This document shows, piece by piece, positions 9,928-20,389 of a stretch of DNA of 64,000 nt. The notes below the pieces were generated by a model. It did no database searches and was not told the DNA's origin. It was given only the letters and a program-made list of their open reading frames with translations. The translations under genes were made by a program, and so were the position numbers. The stretch is taken from the NCBI RefSeq assembly GCF_027923465.1, contig NZ_BRLB01000002.1, positions 62,001 to 126,000 of the forward strand, written 5' to 3'. Numbering within the stretch: the stretch's first letter is position 1; every line of letters starts with the position of its first letter. The stretch is from Vallitalea longa (GTDB taxonomy: Bacteria > Bacillota > Clostridia > Lachnospirales > Vallitaleaceae).

Positions 9928-12483
9928 TTATATTTTCCCCATTAACTCCATAATATCCTGCTCTTTACTTGTCAATAATAATTTCAATCGTTTGATTTCA
10001 TTATTTAGTTCTTGCATATCATTAATATCATTAGGTTCATTCTTAATTATTGTGGGTAATGTACTATCATCTTCATCAGTCCTATTTACATATCTATCAT
10101 CATATATAAATGGCATATAAGGCTTAATAGAATTAATTGTTATTTCATCACTTGATAGACCATTCACATATGCTTTTACCTTAATGCTTCCTGGTCTTGT
10201 CGTAGACCTTATCAATGCTGTGGCAACTCCGAATTGAGTTTTCATTGGATTGGCATAATTAACTTCATTACCTATTACATTACCTTCACCTTCAATAGTA
10301 AAATGTACATATTCGCTTGACAGAACCTTTTTTATACCTTTATTATCAACAAGTACAGCTCTCACTGGAACAAAATCACTTCCATCCGCAATAAGGTCTA
10401 TACCTTGGTCATCTATTTCAAGTTTTACTCCAGTTAATCGTTCTGGATATTTTTTAACCCTTCTACAAACTACTTTAGAATCTACTATGCCTTCTACAAC
10501 CATTTCTAGATTATTAGTTATATCTCTATATTTAGTTGCTATTACATTAAAATCAAATACATCTCTAAATACAATAGGAGGATGAGGCATCCATTTGAAA
10601 TCATCTATTGGTTCAGCAATTCCATAATCTTTACCTGCCCAATATAATCTTACCGAATCACAATTAGTAATAATGTATACATCTCTACCAGAAATTTGAG
10701 TTAATTCATGAGCTATAAAAATCATAGGTCCAGTTTTAATACCATCCAAATGAAAATCAGCATCGTATTGACTTTTATATAGGTAATATGAATATCTGGG
10801 TATTCTATATACATCCAATAGCCCTCCTAAAAACGGATCAGGATGATAACCTCTTTGATGATCTATGCCGCACCATAAACTGCCACCTATCCGTGTTGGT
10901 TTTGTTTTATATAGTTCATCTAATTGTCTAGCACGTTTTAAGAGTTGATTAATTAATGCTTGTTCACCCCAACATGTATTTACTCTAGTTGCTGCATTTT
11001 GTGATATCCAATTGTCTACTTCTCCTCCATCACCATATTCTCTTTGATATGTACATTTAACATTTTCTTGTTTTCCACCAGTAAAATAAAAATCCAAGTC
11101 AGCTTTTTTACCCAAATCCATATCACCAGCAGTTAAAGTGCTTGTATATGGTAATTCTTCATGTACTATTTCATGCATTTCTTTAATTACTGAAACAGGA
11201 TGATTTAGAGTTTCATTAAGTACTATTTCATAATAAAGTACAGAAGGTCTGTTTCTATCTCGTCGCACCATATTTTTGGTATCCTCTTTCACTCTTTGAC
11301 CGAATATAGGATTATTTTCATTATAGAATTGCCACCCGGGATTAGGAACACTCACTAATAATCCTAATTCATCACAAGCATCCATAAAGGCAGGTGAAAG
11401 TGGATAGTGTGCAGCTCTTACGATATTAGAACCTCCTCCACGTATTAACATAGCATCTCTTCTTTGTCCTGAATCAGGTAGAGCATTACCAACATATACA
11501 TAGTCTTGATGCCTGTTCACACCACTCAACTTATATCCTATTGGTTTATTATTTATATATAGACCTTTTAAATTACACATTTCTAGTGTTCTTATTCCAA
11601 ATCTTGTCCTCAAATCATCTACTATAATATCATTTTCAATAATTTGAGTTTCAATAAAATGTAAATATGGGTCATTTGGGTACCAGAGATGAGGATTTTC
11701 AATAGTAATTTGTTGAGTGAATATTTGTCCTTGTCCACTTTTTAATGTAACATCTTGTGATTTTGTTAAAAGAATATTTAAGTCAGAATCTTCTAGAATA
11801 GTTTTTAATGAAAATTTTCGGTCATATGAATCAGTATTAATAATGTGGTTTTTTACCTCAATAATTGCTTCTTTATCGTTAATGTTTAGTGTATTTATTA
11901 AAACACCTGAACCGGAACCATTATTATCTTCAATATTATTAGTTACATAGACTTTGTCTGTCTCAATCAAATATACATTTCTATAAATACCTCCCAAATA
12001 TGTAAAATCTAGATTATCTTGTGATTTACCTGGAGGATAAGAATCATCATCGCTATTATCAGCTTTTATGGTTATAACATTATCTTTCTGGTAATTGACC
12101 ATATGTGTGATATCAATTATAAATGGTAAGTATCCACCATAATGCTTAGTCATTAATGTTCCATTCAAATACACTTCACATTTTCCCATTACTGCATCAA
12201 AATAAATAAAATGTCTCTTATTTCTATTTTCAACATCAAGTGTAAAATGCTTTCTATACCATACGACTCCTTGATGATTTCTCATCCCACTAGCATTCTC
12301 ACTTGTTAATTCTATGCCATGAGGCAAATGAACTATATTGAAATTACTATCATCGTAATCATACTTATAAGCATTTTCAATATCTCCTTTATGAAACAAC
12401 CAACCGATATTAAAATTATAAACGATTCTATTGCTGTTTTTTACAGCATAAAATCCTCCTGTGGAATTTTTAGCTAAACACAT
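9928..12483 (-). CDS. Glycoside hydrolase family 2 (beta-galactosidase-like), cytoplasmic
   Basis: The 851-residue protein has GH2 order: sugar-binding jelly roll (about 20-175), Ig-like domain, TIM barrel (about 300-590), and C-terminal beta domains. Candidate acid/base is Glu424 in IVLNETLNHP and candidate nucleophile is Glu482 in QREYGDGG. No signal peptide is present, so it works on imported sugars. The protein ends in an acidic helical tail of about 35 residues (LNNEIKRLKLLLTSKEQDI) that looks like a short coiled coil, unusual for GH2. GGAGGG lies 6 bases before the ATG. Specificity within GH2 cannot be fixed; beta-galactosidase is likeliest. Confidence 0.85.
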   Translation of the reverse strand: MCLAKNSTGGFYAVKNSNRIVYNFNIGWLFHKGDIENAYKYDYDDSNFNIVHLPHGIELTSENASGMRNHQGVVWYRKHFTLDVENRNKRHFIYFDAVMGKCEVYLNGTLMTKHYGGYLPFIIDITHMVNYQKDNVITIKADNSDDDSYPPGKSQDNLDFTYLGGIYRNVYLIETDKVYVTNNIEDNNGSGSGVLINTLNINDKEAIIEVKNHIINTDSYDRKFSLKTILEDSDLNILLTKSQDVTLKSGQGQIFTQQITIENPHLWYPNDPYLHFIETQIIENDIIVDDLRTRFGIRTLEMCNLKGLYINNKPIGYKLSGVNRHQDYVYVGNALPDSGQRRDAMLIRGGGSNIVRAAHYPLSPAFMDACDELGLLVSVPNPGWQFYNENNPIFGQRVKEDTKNMVRRDRNRPSVLYYEIVLNETLNHPVSVIKEMHEIVHEELPYTSTLTAGDMDLGKKADLDFYFTGGKQENVKCTYQREYGDGGEVDNWISQNAATRVNTCWGEQALINQLLKRARQLDELYKTKPTRIGGSLWCGIDHQRGYHPDPFLGGLLDVYRIPRYSYYLYKSQYDADFHLDGIKTGPMIFIAHELTQISGRDVYIITNCDSVRLYWAGKDYGIAEPIDDFKWMPHPPIVFRDVFDFNVIATKYRDITNNLEMVVEGIVDSKVVCRRVKKYPERLTGVKLEIDDQGIDLIADGSDFVPVRAVLVDNKGIKKVLSSEYVHFTIEGEGNVIGNEVNYANPMKTQFGVATALIRSTTRPGSIKVKAYVNGLSSDEITINSIKPYMPFIYDDRYVNRTDEDDSTLPTIIKNEPNDINDMQELNNEIKRLKLLLTSKEQDIMELMGKI

Positions 12484-12618
12484 TAAAAACCCTCCATACT
12501 ATTTTTTTATATTGATTTATTTATAACTTTAACGCATATGAAATAATTCAAATGTCATATGCGTTAATGAAACTTACCTATAATAAAGATATTATCTACT
12601 TATTGTAATTTCCTTTAC

Positions 12619-14025
12619 TTATGATTTACCAGCATCATATGGTTCTATAATGATTCCTTCATTTTTTTCTAGTGACAATATTATTGTATTGTCAATGAGT
12701 TGAACATTATTTTTTATATTCACTAATCCATTATCTGTTATTCTACAAATAGTAACACTTTCAACATTTTCAAAACTATCAGGCATATCCCATTTTCTGT
12801 TTTTATAACCTTCTTTACTGTAAGCAATTATTTCTTTAGTATCTTTCCATAGGACTTCAATAAATACATCACCATTAACTTTAATTGGTTTATCATTTAT
12901 TGTAATTATTCTATCTTGTTCGTATACACATATATTCTTATCATAATAAGCGATTCTATTAGGTTTTACACCTTCTACATATATTCTGTTACAATTATTT
13001 AAGAAATACCATGGTAACGTATCTAAACAGAATACTTCTAAAAATTTGACCTGCCATCCTGACTTGATTTTAGTTAGATCATCATTATTAATCAATAATC
13101 CTTCTCCATGCATACTCTCGCCAAATAGAATTGCCAATTTTTCATCATATTCTGTTAGATCTCTGTTAATTCTTCCCCCTGTTAAAAGATTTGCTGGTCT
13201 CTTAAGATAATCTTCAAGATTTTGATTAATATGCCACACCATAGGAACTAATCCTATTAAATCATCTATTTCATTTTCTCTATATATGAATTCACTAGTT
13301 ACATCGATTCCTCTACTTCTCCAATACCTGATTATTTTCCTTCTATAGCTTTGTTCTTCACTAATTGTTATATCATGTCCCTTACTTTCTCTTGCAAAGA
13401 ATGCATCAATATGTATAGTTCCTGCTTTTCTGATAGGTAACATATTTATTAAATCATCAATACGCTTTGTGGCATAACCACTTTCCCATTCATTTTTGTA
13501 ACATACTTGATATGAGTCTTTATGATTCCATGTACCGATTTTTAATAATGAACCATTTTCTTCTTTGGATATCAGGTCCTTTTGCACATAAGTATCCCAT
13601 AAAGGACTATCTTTATATGCATCTGTCATATTAATATGTAAACTTACTGTCGTATGATATTTTAATGCTTCTTCCATCAGCCATTTAAGGCTATCCTCAG
13701 CAGTTTTGTCTTCCGTTCTTTTTAAATCTTCATTAACTTGAGACCATGATGGATATTTATCATCATGACCTTGAAACTGCCATCCTACCAAATAAACAAT
13801 TTTGTCAATTTCTCTTGTAAGGTTATCTATCTTTTCAATTATATCGAGTGCTTGTTGAAAATTGCAGGCTACTATACTATTACCTTTATTATCGGGAATA
13901 GAACAGAATAGTTTCAAACATAATGTCTTAGAATAATCATGGATATATGGTTTTTCAGGCTCCTTTGTTATAGTCCAATCATAAAAATCACCAGATATGT
14001 TTCTCCATCCATTATTGTTACTCAT
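12619..14025 (-). CDS. GH101/GH129-like TIM-barrel glycosidase (tentative)
   Basis: This 468-residue protein has no signal peptide. It resembles the catalytic barrel of endo-alpha-N-acetylgalactosaminidase-type enzymes. There is an IHIDAFFARESKG strand with a possible nucleophile Asp near 206, followed about 40 residues later by an RSRGIDVTSEFIYRE strand with a possible acid/base Glu. Substrate strands WQFQGHDDKYPSW and LHINMTDAY fit a retaining barrel. It is much shorter than true GH101 enzymes, which carry many extra domains. It lies between GH2 and GH95 genes, 33 bases after the latter, with an AGGAGG start. The fold call is moderate and the activity uncertain; it could be an uncatalogued alpha-glycosidase family. 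Confidence 0.5.
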   Translation of the reverse strand: MSNNNGWRNISGDFYDWTITKEPEKPYIHDYSKTLCLKLFCSIPDNKGNSIVACNFQQALDIIEKIDNLTREIDKIVYLVGWQFQGHDDKYPSWSQVNEDLKRTEDKTAEDSLKWLMEEALKYHTTVSLHINMTDAYKDSPLWDTYVQKDLISKEENGSLLKIGTWNHKDSYQVCYKNEWESGYATKRIDDLINMLPIRKAGTIHIDAFFARESKGHDITISEEQSYRRKIIRYWRSRGIDVTSEFIYRENEIDDLIGLVPMVWHINQNLEDYLKRPANLLTGGRINRDLTEYDEKLAILFGESMHGEGLLINNDDLTKIKSGWQVKFLEVFCLDTLPWYFLNNCNRIYVEGVKPNRIAYYDKNICVYEQDRIITINDKPIKVNGDVFIEVLWKDTKEIIAYSKEGYKNRKWDMPDSFENVESVTICRITDNGLVNIKNNVQLIDNTIILSLEKNEGIIIEPYDAGKS

Positions 14026-14059
14026 TAAATATCTCCTCCTATAAAATTTCTATTAAATT

Positions 14060-16456
14060 TTAATCTTTTACTACTCTAATAATGTATTTTTGTCCCCCAA
14101 TACCCTGCCAAGTCAAGTAATCATCATTCTTATGAACTATTACATTTTTATTGCTACAAGTTACTATAACATTTTTATTAATCTTCAATTTACAGCATCT
14201 ATCCTTATCAGGTATAATTTCAGCTTTTAGCAATTCATTATTGTACCACCATAGATTTACCGAATAACCGCCTCTTGCTCTAAGACCAGTAATAGAACCA
14301 ATTGACCATTTCTTTGGTAAAGCCGGTAAAAGTTCTATGTAACCCAAATGACTTTGTAATAACATTTCCATTACACCAGCTGTTAAACCGAAATTACTAT
14401 CTATCTGAAAAACACCCTTTTTACTGAAAGGTAATGGTGACAATTTATGTTTCCCGAACAGATTTTCGTAAGTACATGTTTTAATTAGATAATTGATATT
14501 ATCATAGGCTTTTTCGCCATCGTGCAATCTTGCATATAAATTAATTTTCCATGCAATACTCCATCCTGTCCAACCATTTCCATTTCTAACACGTCTTTTT
14601 ATAGATTTTTCACATGCTCTAATAATTTTTTTATCTTTGAAGTAATCTATCCTTTTACCTGGATATAATCCTATTAAGTGAGATAAGTGTCTATGGCTTA
14701 TATGTACTTCCCTAAAGTCCCTGCTCCACTCCTGTAATTGACCATATCTACCGATTTTATATGGAAATAATCTCTCTTTTGCTATTTTTACATGTTCTAT
14801 GAAATCATCGTTAATTCCTAATTTAGAAGCAGCTGTCAGTAAGTTAGTAAATACCTGCCAAATAATACTAATATCCATTGTACTGGCAATACTGGTTTTA
14901 CACTTATGAAATCTATAATAAAATTGATTTTCTGGTGAAGTTGAAGGAGAAGTAACTAAATATCCATTTTCATCTTTTATTAGCCAATCCAAACAAAATT
15001 CAGCAGATTCTTTCATAATAGGAAATGCAATATCTTTTAAGAAATTTTTATCTTGTGTAAATTCATAGTGCTCCCATAAATCATAAGTCAACCAAGGTCC
15101 ACCCATAGGCCAAAATGCATAATTAGCAGAACCCTTAACCTGCACAGATTGTCTCCATATATCTGAATTATGATTACTAGTCCATCCTCTACAAGAAAAA
15201 CCTTTTGCAACCTCCTTTCCTGTTACCGATAATTCTTGTATCATATTCAATAATGGTTCATGACATTCAGCAAGATTACATGATAATACAGGCCAGTAAT
15301 TCATTTCTGTATTGATGTTCAATGTATAGTTACTACACCATGGAGGCATATTGTTATCATTCCATATCCCTTGTAAAGTAGATGGTTGGGACTTTCCTCT
15401 TGAACTGGATATCATCAAATATCTTCCATAATTAAAAAGGAGAACATGCAAATTAATATCCTCTAATCCCTTTTGTATTCTTTTAATTCTCTCTCTTGTT
15501 GTCAACTCATCCATTGTAGCAGTATATAATCTAAATTCTACTCTATCATATAAATTTCTATAATCTGCTATATGTTCATTTATAACATCATCATACTTCT
15601 TATTCACTACTTCATTTATTAATCCATCAGTAATATTAGAAGGATTTTTTATTAAAGTATTCGGATTTTTATTAAAGCTAATAAAATTAGTAGCCATTGC
15701 GATATATATAACAACATTATCAGCATTGATGACTTGTAAGCCTTCCGTACTATTTGATTTTATTTTACTGACCTGTCCGCCAGTCTGTTCTATGTATACT
15801 TTTCCTTCAAACTCAATAGATTCATTATTATCATTATCATAGATTATAGGATTATCACTTATATCATATATAGGATCTTGATGTATAGGAGAAAACCCAT
15901 TAATAATCAGTGTTTTATCAGATTCTACTCTTTTTGTACTATTAAGTTCACTAGATACGAATACATCAAAATTAATTGAGTTTTTTTGGTTACAATCCAT
16001 TTTGAATACTATTACATTATCTTTGTAAGAAGCGAATAATTGTCTTTTAAAAGTTTTAGTACCTTCATTGTAAGAAATATTTACTGTTGCATTCTGCAAA
16101 TCAAGAGTTCTTTTATAGTTCTGTACACTTTCCATTCTTCTATAATTCATATGCAATTCACAAAAAGGAAGATATGTCTGATTCCAATGTCCTAATAAAT
16201 TCTTTTCAATATATTTATCAGCTTTATTATACTTTTGTTGGTATAACAGTTTCCTTGCTGTATCAAGTTTATTTTTCCAATGAAAATCCTTATCTTCATT
16301 CAGTACTTTACCAGACCATAAAGTTTCTTCATTTAGTTGAATTACTTCATTAACAGGATTACCATATATCATAGCACCTATAGATCCATTGCCTATTGGA
16401 TAAGCTTCAATCCACTCCTTTGCAGGTTCATCTGACCATATAGTATTATTTAACAT
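14060..16456 (-). CDS. Glycoside hydrolase family 95 (alpha-L-fucosidase / alpha-L-galactosidase type)
   Basis: The 798-residue protein shows the GH95 layout: N-terminal beta domain, linker, (alpha/alpha)6 barrel and C-terminal beta domain. Family active-site segments are present: LNINTEMNYWP (catalytic-base-activating Asn pair near 377-379), LQEWSRDF (Glu near 575) and QIDSNFGLTAGVMEML (Asp near 686). GH95 enzymes invert alpha-1,2-linked fucose or related L-galactose caps. No signal peptide is seen, so the enzyme is intracellular. It is the first gene of the leftward glycosidase series, preceded by a GGGGTGA ribosome binding site and a long AT-rich leader. Confidence 0.9.
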   Translation of the reverse strand: MLNNTIWSDEPAKEWIEAYPIGNGSIGAMIYGNPVNEVIQLNEETLWSGKVLNEDKDFHWKNKLDTARKLLYQQKYNKADKYIEKNLLGHWNQTYLPFCELHMNYRRMESVQNYKRTLDLQNATVNISYNEGTKTFKRQLFASYKDNVIVFKMDCNQKNSINFDVFVSSELNSTKRVESDKTLIINGFSPIHQDPIYDISDNPIIYDNDNNESIEFEGKVYIEQTGGQVSKIKSNSTEGLQVINADNVVIYIAMATNFISFNKNPNTLIKNPSNITDGLINEVVNKKYDDVINEHIADYRNLYDRVEFRLYTATMDELTTRERIKRIQKGLEDINLHVLLFNYGRYLMISSSRGKSQPSTLQGIWNDNNMPPWCSNYTLNINTEMNYWPVLSCNLAECHEPLLNMIQELSVTGKEVAKGFSCRGWTSNHNSDIWRQSVQVKGSANYAFWPMGGPWLTYDLWEHYEFTQDKNFLKDIAFPIMKESAEFCLDWLIKDENGYLVTSPSTSPENQFYYRFHKCKTSIASTMDISIIWQVFTNLLTAASKLGINDDFIEHVKIAKERLFPYKIGRYGQLQEWSRDFREVHISHRHLSHLIGLYPGKRIDYFKDKKIIRACEKSIKRRVRNGNGWTGWSIAWKINLYARLHDGEKAYDNINYLIKTCTYENLFGKHKLSPLPFSKKGVFQIDSNFGLTAGVMEMLLQSHLGYIELLPALPKKWSIGSITGLRARGGYSVNLWWYNNELLKAEIIPDKDRCCKLKINKNVIVTCSNKNVIVHKNDDYLTWQGIGGQKYIIRVVKD

Positions 16457-16955
16457 TTTAATTCACCCCAAAACTAAACGTTATTATAATTATTTAGAAA
16501 TATTACAGTTAAATAAAAGACATTCCACAGTAAATCTTGTTTTTGTAAAATTTCAACTTATTATAGATAAGATTTTCTACTTACAAGAAAGTGTTATGTC
16601 TTTTAATTATTATTGTAGATGGGTTTTTTGCAATAATATACTCAAAAGTAAAATTAATACTTATAAAACCCAAATTTTATTTAATAAAACATACTAAAAT
16701 TAAATTATAATTTATATATTTTATCTATGTGATACTTTTCTTATAATAACATCAAGTTCATATTTTTGTCAATAATAGATAATTTATTAATGAAATATAT
16801 ATTATTTTGTTATTAAATGCACTATAATCAATAAAATGTACTTACTTTCAATACAGTAGTATAGTTAGTATTTTTATTGTCTGGTATTTAAATTACAATA
16901 TTATAACGAGTTTGGTATTATTTCAGTAAATCCGTATTATATTGGTATTCAAATG
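16457..16955. other. AT-rich non-coding region with probable GH95 promoter
   Basis: About 500 bases with no credible gene on either strand. A minus-strand TATAAT (16560-16565) with TTGTAA (16581-16586) at a short 15-base spacing is a possible promoter for the GH95 gene. Three TGGTATT words between about 16880 and 16950 are noted without explanation. Nothing else was seen. Confidence 0.4.
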
Positions 16956-16996
16956 AAAAACAACTCGCTAATTCTTTTTATTTATCAGCGAGTTAT
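16956..16996 (-). terminator. Terminator of the YyaL-like gene
   Basis: An 8-bp perfect stem (AACTCGCT / AGCGAGTT) encloses a 17-base loop. On the minus strand it is followed by GTTTTT. It sits 15 bases beyond the stop of the 17011-19074 gene. Confidence 0.7.
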
Positions 16997-17010
16997 TTTA
17001 TAATATGAAT

Positions 17011-19074
17011 TTATATACTATCAAATACACTTGAGTTATCTTCTAATAATTTATTTTTAGCTTCAACCAAATTAGTAATAGGTGCTTTACAAGTATTATT
17101 TTCACATATATAAACAGTATTTTTATCATTAATTTTTATTTTATCTTTCATATTGGAATTAAACTCAATGATCTCTTCACTACCATCATTCATCAATATA
17201 GTAAAATAGCTATTGAAATGTTTATTTATTTCCTTAATGAACAATTTTATTTCTAAGTCATCCTTGTTTCCACAGATAACAATATCTTTACCACTTTTTG
17301 TATTCTCCATAATCACTAATAACAGAAATGTATAATATCTAGGATAGCTTTTTATCTTATTGGAAAATACTTTTATAATCTTATTGGCTTTTTCTTCATA
17401 TGATAAGTCCCCCGTTAATCTACTTAATTTAACAAGGCAGTAAGCAGCTACAGAATTTCCTGATGGTATAGCTCCATCATATATTTCTTTTGGACGTAAT
17501 ATCAATTTTTCACTTTCGATACTATTTAGATAGAATCCTCCACTTTTATTGTCCCAGAAATTATTAATCATATATTCGTTAAGTGTTATAGCTGTTTTTA
17601 GATAAGAAATATTGAAAGTGGATTCGTATAATTGTATCAATCCCCATATCATGAACGCATAATCATTCAGAATACCTTCATTCATGGACTGTCCATCTCT
17701 ATATCTTATATATAATCCCCCATCTGGTTTCATTAATTTGTCTATAATGAAATCTGCAGCTTTTATCGCATATTGAATATATTGATTATTGTCCAGGTAT
17801 CTACCTGCATTTGCTAAAGCGGCTATTATAAGACCATTCCAAGATGTTAATATCTTATCATCTTTATGCGGTCTGATTCTTTTGTTCCTATAATCAAATA
17901 TTTTTTGTTTACACTCTTTTATTAATTCTGCATTCTCTGATAAACTAGATAAATCCTTATCAATCAGATTCAATATGTTTTTGTTTTCGAAATTTCCTTC
18001 TTCTGTTATATTATATATACGACAGAATCTCTCACCTTTATCCCTTCCCAATACATCAATAATTTCTTCTTTAGTAAATACATAGAATTTTCCTTCTTCT
18101 CCTTCAGAATCTGCATCTTCAGCAGAATAAAAACCACCGTTATCATCTAACATATCTCTAGTTAAGTAATTGATAATATCTTCAACAATATTCTTATAAT
18201 GTTCTTCCTGTGTATACATATACCCCTGGGTATAAGCCATTATAAGTAATGCATTATCATACAGCATTTTTTCAAAATGTGGAACCAACCATTCTCTATC
18301 CGTTGAATATCTTGAAAATCCTCCTCCAATATGATCATACATTCCACCTTTGTACATTCCGTCCAGTGTTTTGGTACACATATTAAGTGCATGTTCATCA
18401 TGATAAGCTATATATCTCTTAAATAGGAAAAATAGGTTATGTGGTGTGGGAAATTTTGGAGGTTCGTTGAATCCTCCATACCTTAAGTCGAAGTTCTCCA
18501 TCAATTCATGAATGGCAAGATCAATTGTAGTTTGATCTATGTTTACTTCTGTTTCTTCATTAGTTAGATTTACATGTTCAACTATTTCGTTACTTTTATT
18601 GATTAATTCTTGTTTATTGGTTGACCATAATCGTATGATATTATTTAGAATATCTTTTAGTCCCACTCTCTGATACATAGATTCTTTTGGAAAATATGTT
18701 CCTGCATAAAATGGTCGTTGCCTTGGTGTCATAAATATACTCAATGGCCATCCACCACTACCTGTGAGTTTTTGACAGACATCCATATATACCGAATCTA
18801 TATCAGGTCTTTCTTCTCTGTCCACTTTTATGGAAATGAAATTTTCATTTAGGATATCAGCTATTTCTTCATCTTCAAAAGATTCTCTTTCCATTACATG
18901 ACACCAATGGCAAGTAGAATATCCAATAGATAGAAATATAGGCTTATCTTCATTTTTAGCCTTTTCAAAAGCCTCATCACACCAGCTATACCAGTTTACA
19001 GGATTATAAGCATGTTGCAAGAGATAAGGACTTTTTTCATTTATTAATCTATTGTTTCTTTTATTAACTGACAT
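17011..19074 (-). CDS. yyaL: Thioredoxin-domain protein of the YyaL/SSP411 (DUF255) family
   Basis: The 687-residue cytosolic protein starts with the DUF255 thioredoxin-like domain: [20 protein letters not shown], then the active-site CXXC at Cys55-Cys58 in [14 protein letters not shown]. An alpha/alpha-toroid region like that of N-acylglucosamine 2-epimerases follows. Length and order match bacterial YyaL and eukaryotic SPATA20. The biochemical role of the family is not established; a redox role is suggested by the CXXC. The gene stands alone, with its own terminator and a GGAAGG start signal. Confidence 0.93.
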   Translation of the reverse strand: MSVNKRNNRLINEKSPYLLQHAYNPVNWYSWCDEAFEKAKNEDKPIFLSIGYSTCHWCHVMERESFEDEEIADILNENFISIKVDREERPDIDSVYMDVCQKLTGSGGWPLSIFMTPRQRPFYAGTYFPKESMYQRVGLKDILNNIIRLWSTNKQELINKSNEIVEHVNLTNEETEVNIDQTTIDLAIHELMENFDLRYGGFNEPPKFPTPHNLFFLFKRYIAYHDEHALNMCTKTLDGMYKGGMYDHIGGGFSRYSTDREWLVPHFEKMLYDNALLIMAYTQGYMYTQEEHYKNIVEDIINYLTRDMLDDNGGFYSAEDADSEGEEGKFYVFTKEEIIDVLGRDKGERFCRIYNITEEGNFENKNILNLIDKDLSSLSENAELIKECKQKIFDYRNKRIRPHKDDKILTSWNGLIIAALANAGRYLDNNQYIQYAIKAADFIIDKLMKPDGGLYIRYRDGQSMNEGILNDYAFMIWGLIQLYESTFNISYLKTAITLNEYMINNFWDNKSGGFYLNSIESEKLILRPKEIYDGAIPSGNSVAAYCLVKLSRLTGDLSYEEKANKIIKVFSNKIKSYPRYYTFLLLVIMENTKSGKDIVICGNKDDLEIKLFIKEINKHFNSYFTILMNDGSEEIIEFNSNMKDKIKINDKNTVYICENNTCKAPITNLVEAKNKLLEDNSSVFDSI

Positions 19075-19155
19075 GTTGGCATCACCTTCCTTTCATAAAA
19101 TCATGTTGTTATTATATCCATTTCAAACAGTTTTATAGCATTAATATATTATCAA

Positions 19156-20133
19156 TTATAAAATATCTTGCATGTCTCTATACTTTTTTGGTGTAACACC
19201 ATATATTTTTTTGAATATACCAGCAAAATGTCCAGCGTTGTTATACCCTACTTCTTTTGCGATGTTTTGTATACTATAATTGGAATCTTGTAAGAGAATT
19301 AATGCTTGATTCATTCTAAGTGATTTCAAGTATTCATATACAGTCGTACCATATGTTTTTTTAAAAGCTAATTGAAAACGAGTTGTACTCATATTTGCCA
19401 TCTTGGATAGTTCTGCAATGGAAGGATACTTGGATAGATTTTTATTCATATACTCTATAACCTTTTTTAATGACCTTACATCCTTATTACTTAGTTTTAC
19501 ATGAATAGGTTCAGTTTTAATTGCCTTCTCATAGTTATATGTAGCGAGGGCTAATAATTCTAGTATCTTACCTTCTAGGTATATATTCATAGAAGAACCT
19601 TTTGCTCTGGAGCTTTTTATCTGCTGGAATATAAAATTAAGTTCTGGTTGATTAGAACTCCTAGATAAGAATCTTACTGCATTTTTAGCTCCTTGGTAAC
19701 TATCTCCATACCTTTTCTGTAGAAAATCATCATAATATTCTTTTGATACTATGACTTTTGTAAAACGTACCGGTTCTTTCTTTTTGCAATAAACATATAT
19801 TTTTTTACTATTGTTGATATAACAGCATATCCCCTTTTTAACAGGCTTTACTTTTTGATTACCTACTTTAAAAGAACTGGAGCTAGTCTCAAATTGGCTT
19901 ATCTCAACATAACTTTGAGTAATTTCAGATACTTTTTCAAAATTGTCTTTTGGTGTATAGTCTGCAATAATTACCATAAACATATCATTAAATGATAAAA
20001 GCCTCAAACTCCCTTCACCATATTCTGGTTCCATTCTATAAAAGTGATCTCCCTCTTGGGAATATTCGTACACCATTGTAAATGGATACTGCTCAGTTAA
20101 AACAGAATAGTATTCATGTATTGTCTCTATCAT
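19156..20133 (-). CDS. AraC-family transcriptional regulator (YbtA-like context)
   Basis: The 325-residue protein has an N-terminal cupin-like or unassigned effector region and a C-terminal AraC double HTH (about 222-322). That domain contains YPSIAELSKMANMSTTRFQL and YNNAGHFAGIFKKIYGVTP. It is divergent from two half-size ABC exporters and a MATE gene. In siderophore and metallophore loci an AraC regulator with paired YbtP/YbtQ-type ABC proteins is a known arrangement (YbtA of yersiniabactin), so it probably controls those genes. The 256-base divergent region holds a perfect CTATCATGATAG palindrome. Confidence 0.85.
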   Translation of the reverse strand: MIETIHEYYSVLTEQYPFTMVYEYSQEGDHFYRMEPEYGEGSLRLLSFNDMFMVIIADYTPKDNFEKVSEITQSYVEISQFETSSSSFKVGNQKVKPVKKGICCYINNSKKIYVYCKKKEPVRFTKVIVSKEYYDDFLQKRYGDSYQGAKNAVRFLSRSSNQPELNFIFQQIKSSRAKGSSMNIYLEGKILELLALATYNYEKAIKTEPIHVKLSNKDVRSLKKVIEYMNKNLSKYPSIAELSKMANMSTTRFQLAFKKTYGTTVYEYLKSLRMNQALILLQDSNYSIQNIAKEVGYNNAGHFAGIFKKIYGVTPKKYRDMQDIL

Positions 20134-20223
20134 CTAATTTTACCTCCTGGAAGTATATAATATCATTCTATCATAAATTTATGTCATACAACACCTTAAT
20201 TATATCATAATATTACCATCTTT

Positions 20224-20235
20224 CTATCATGATAG
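20224..20235. promoter_or_regulatory. Palindrome CTATCATGATAG in divergent AraC/ABC promoter region
   Basis: A perfect 12-bp palindrome lies between the divergent AraC regulator and ABC exporter starts. It may be an operator, but AraC proteins usually bind direct repeats, so another dimeric regulator is possible. Confidence 0.3.
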
Positions 20236-20389
20236 CAACTCCCAATCATTGATTTTTAGGGTTTCTCTTCAATCTATTTGAAATCAGATTAATTAAATAA
20301 TAGTATATTGTAATTACTATAAAAAAAGCTATAATATAGAACATCAATAGATTATGATAATAACTCTCAATTACGAAAGGAGCCGAAAA

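Noticed and set aside
16870-16950. Three TGGTATT words as a possible repeat array
   Set aside because: Irregular spacing and AT-rich background; not a CRISPR or iteron array.
20160-20240. Fur box upstream of the YbtP-like operon
   Set aside because: Only short ATCAT/TATCAT words occur; no match close to the 19-bp consensus, unlike the site at 30627-30645.
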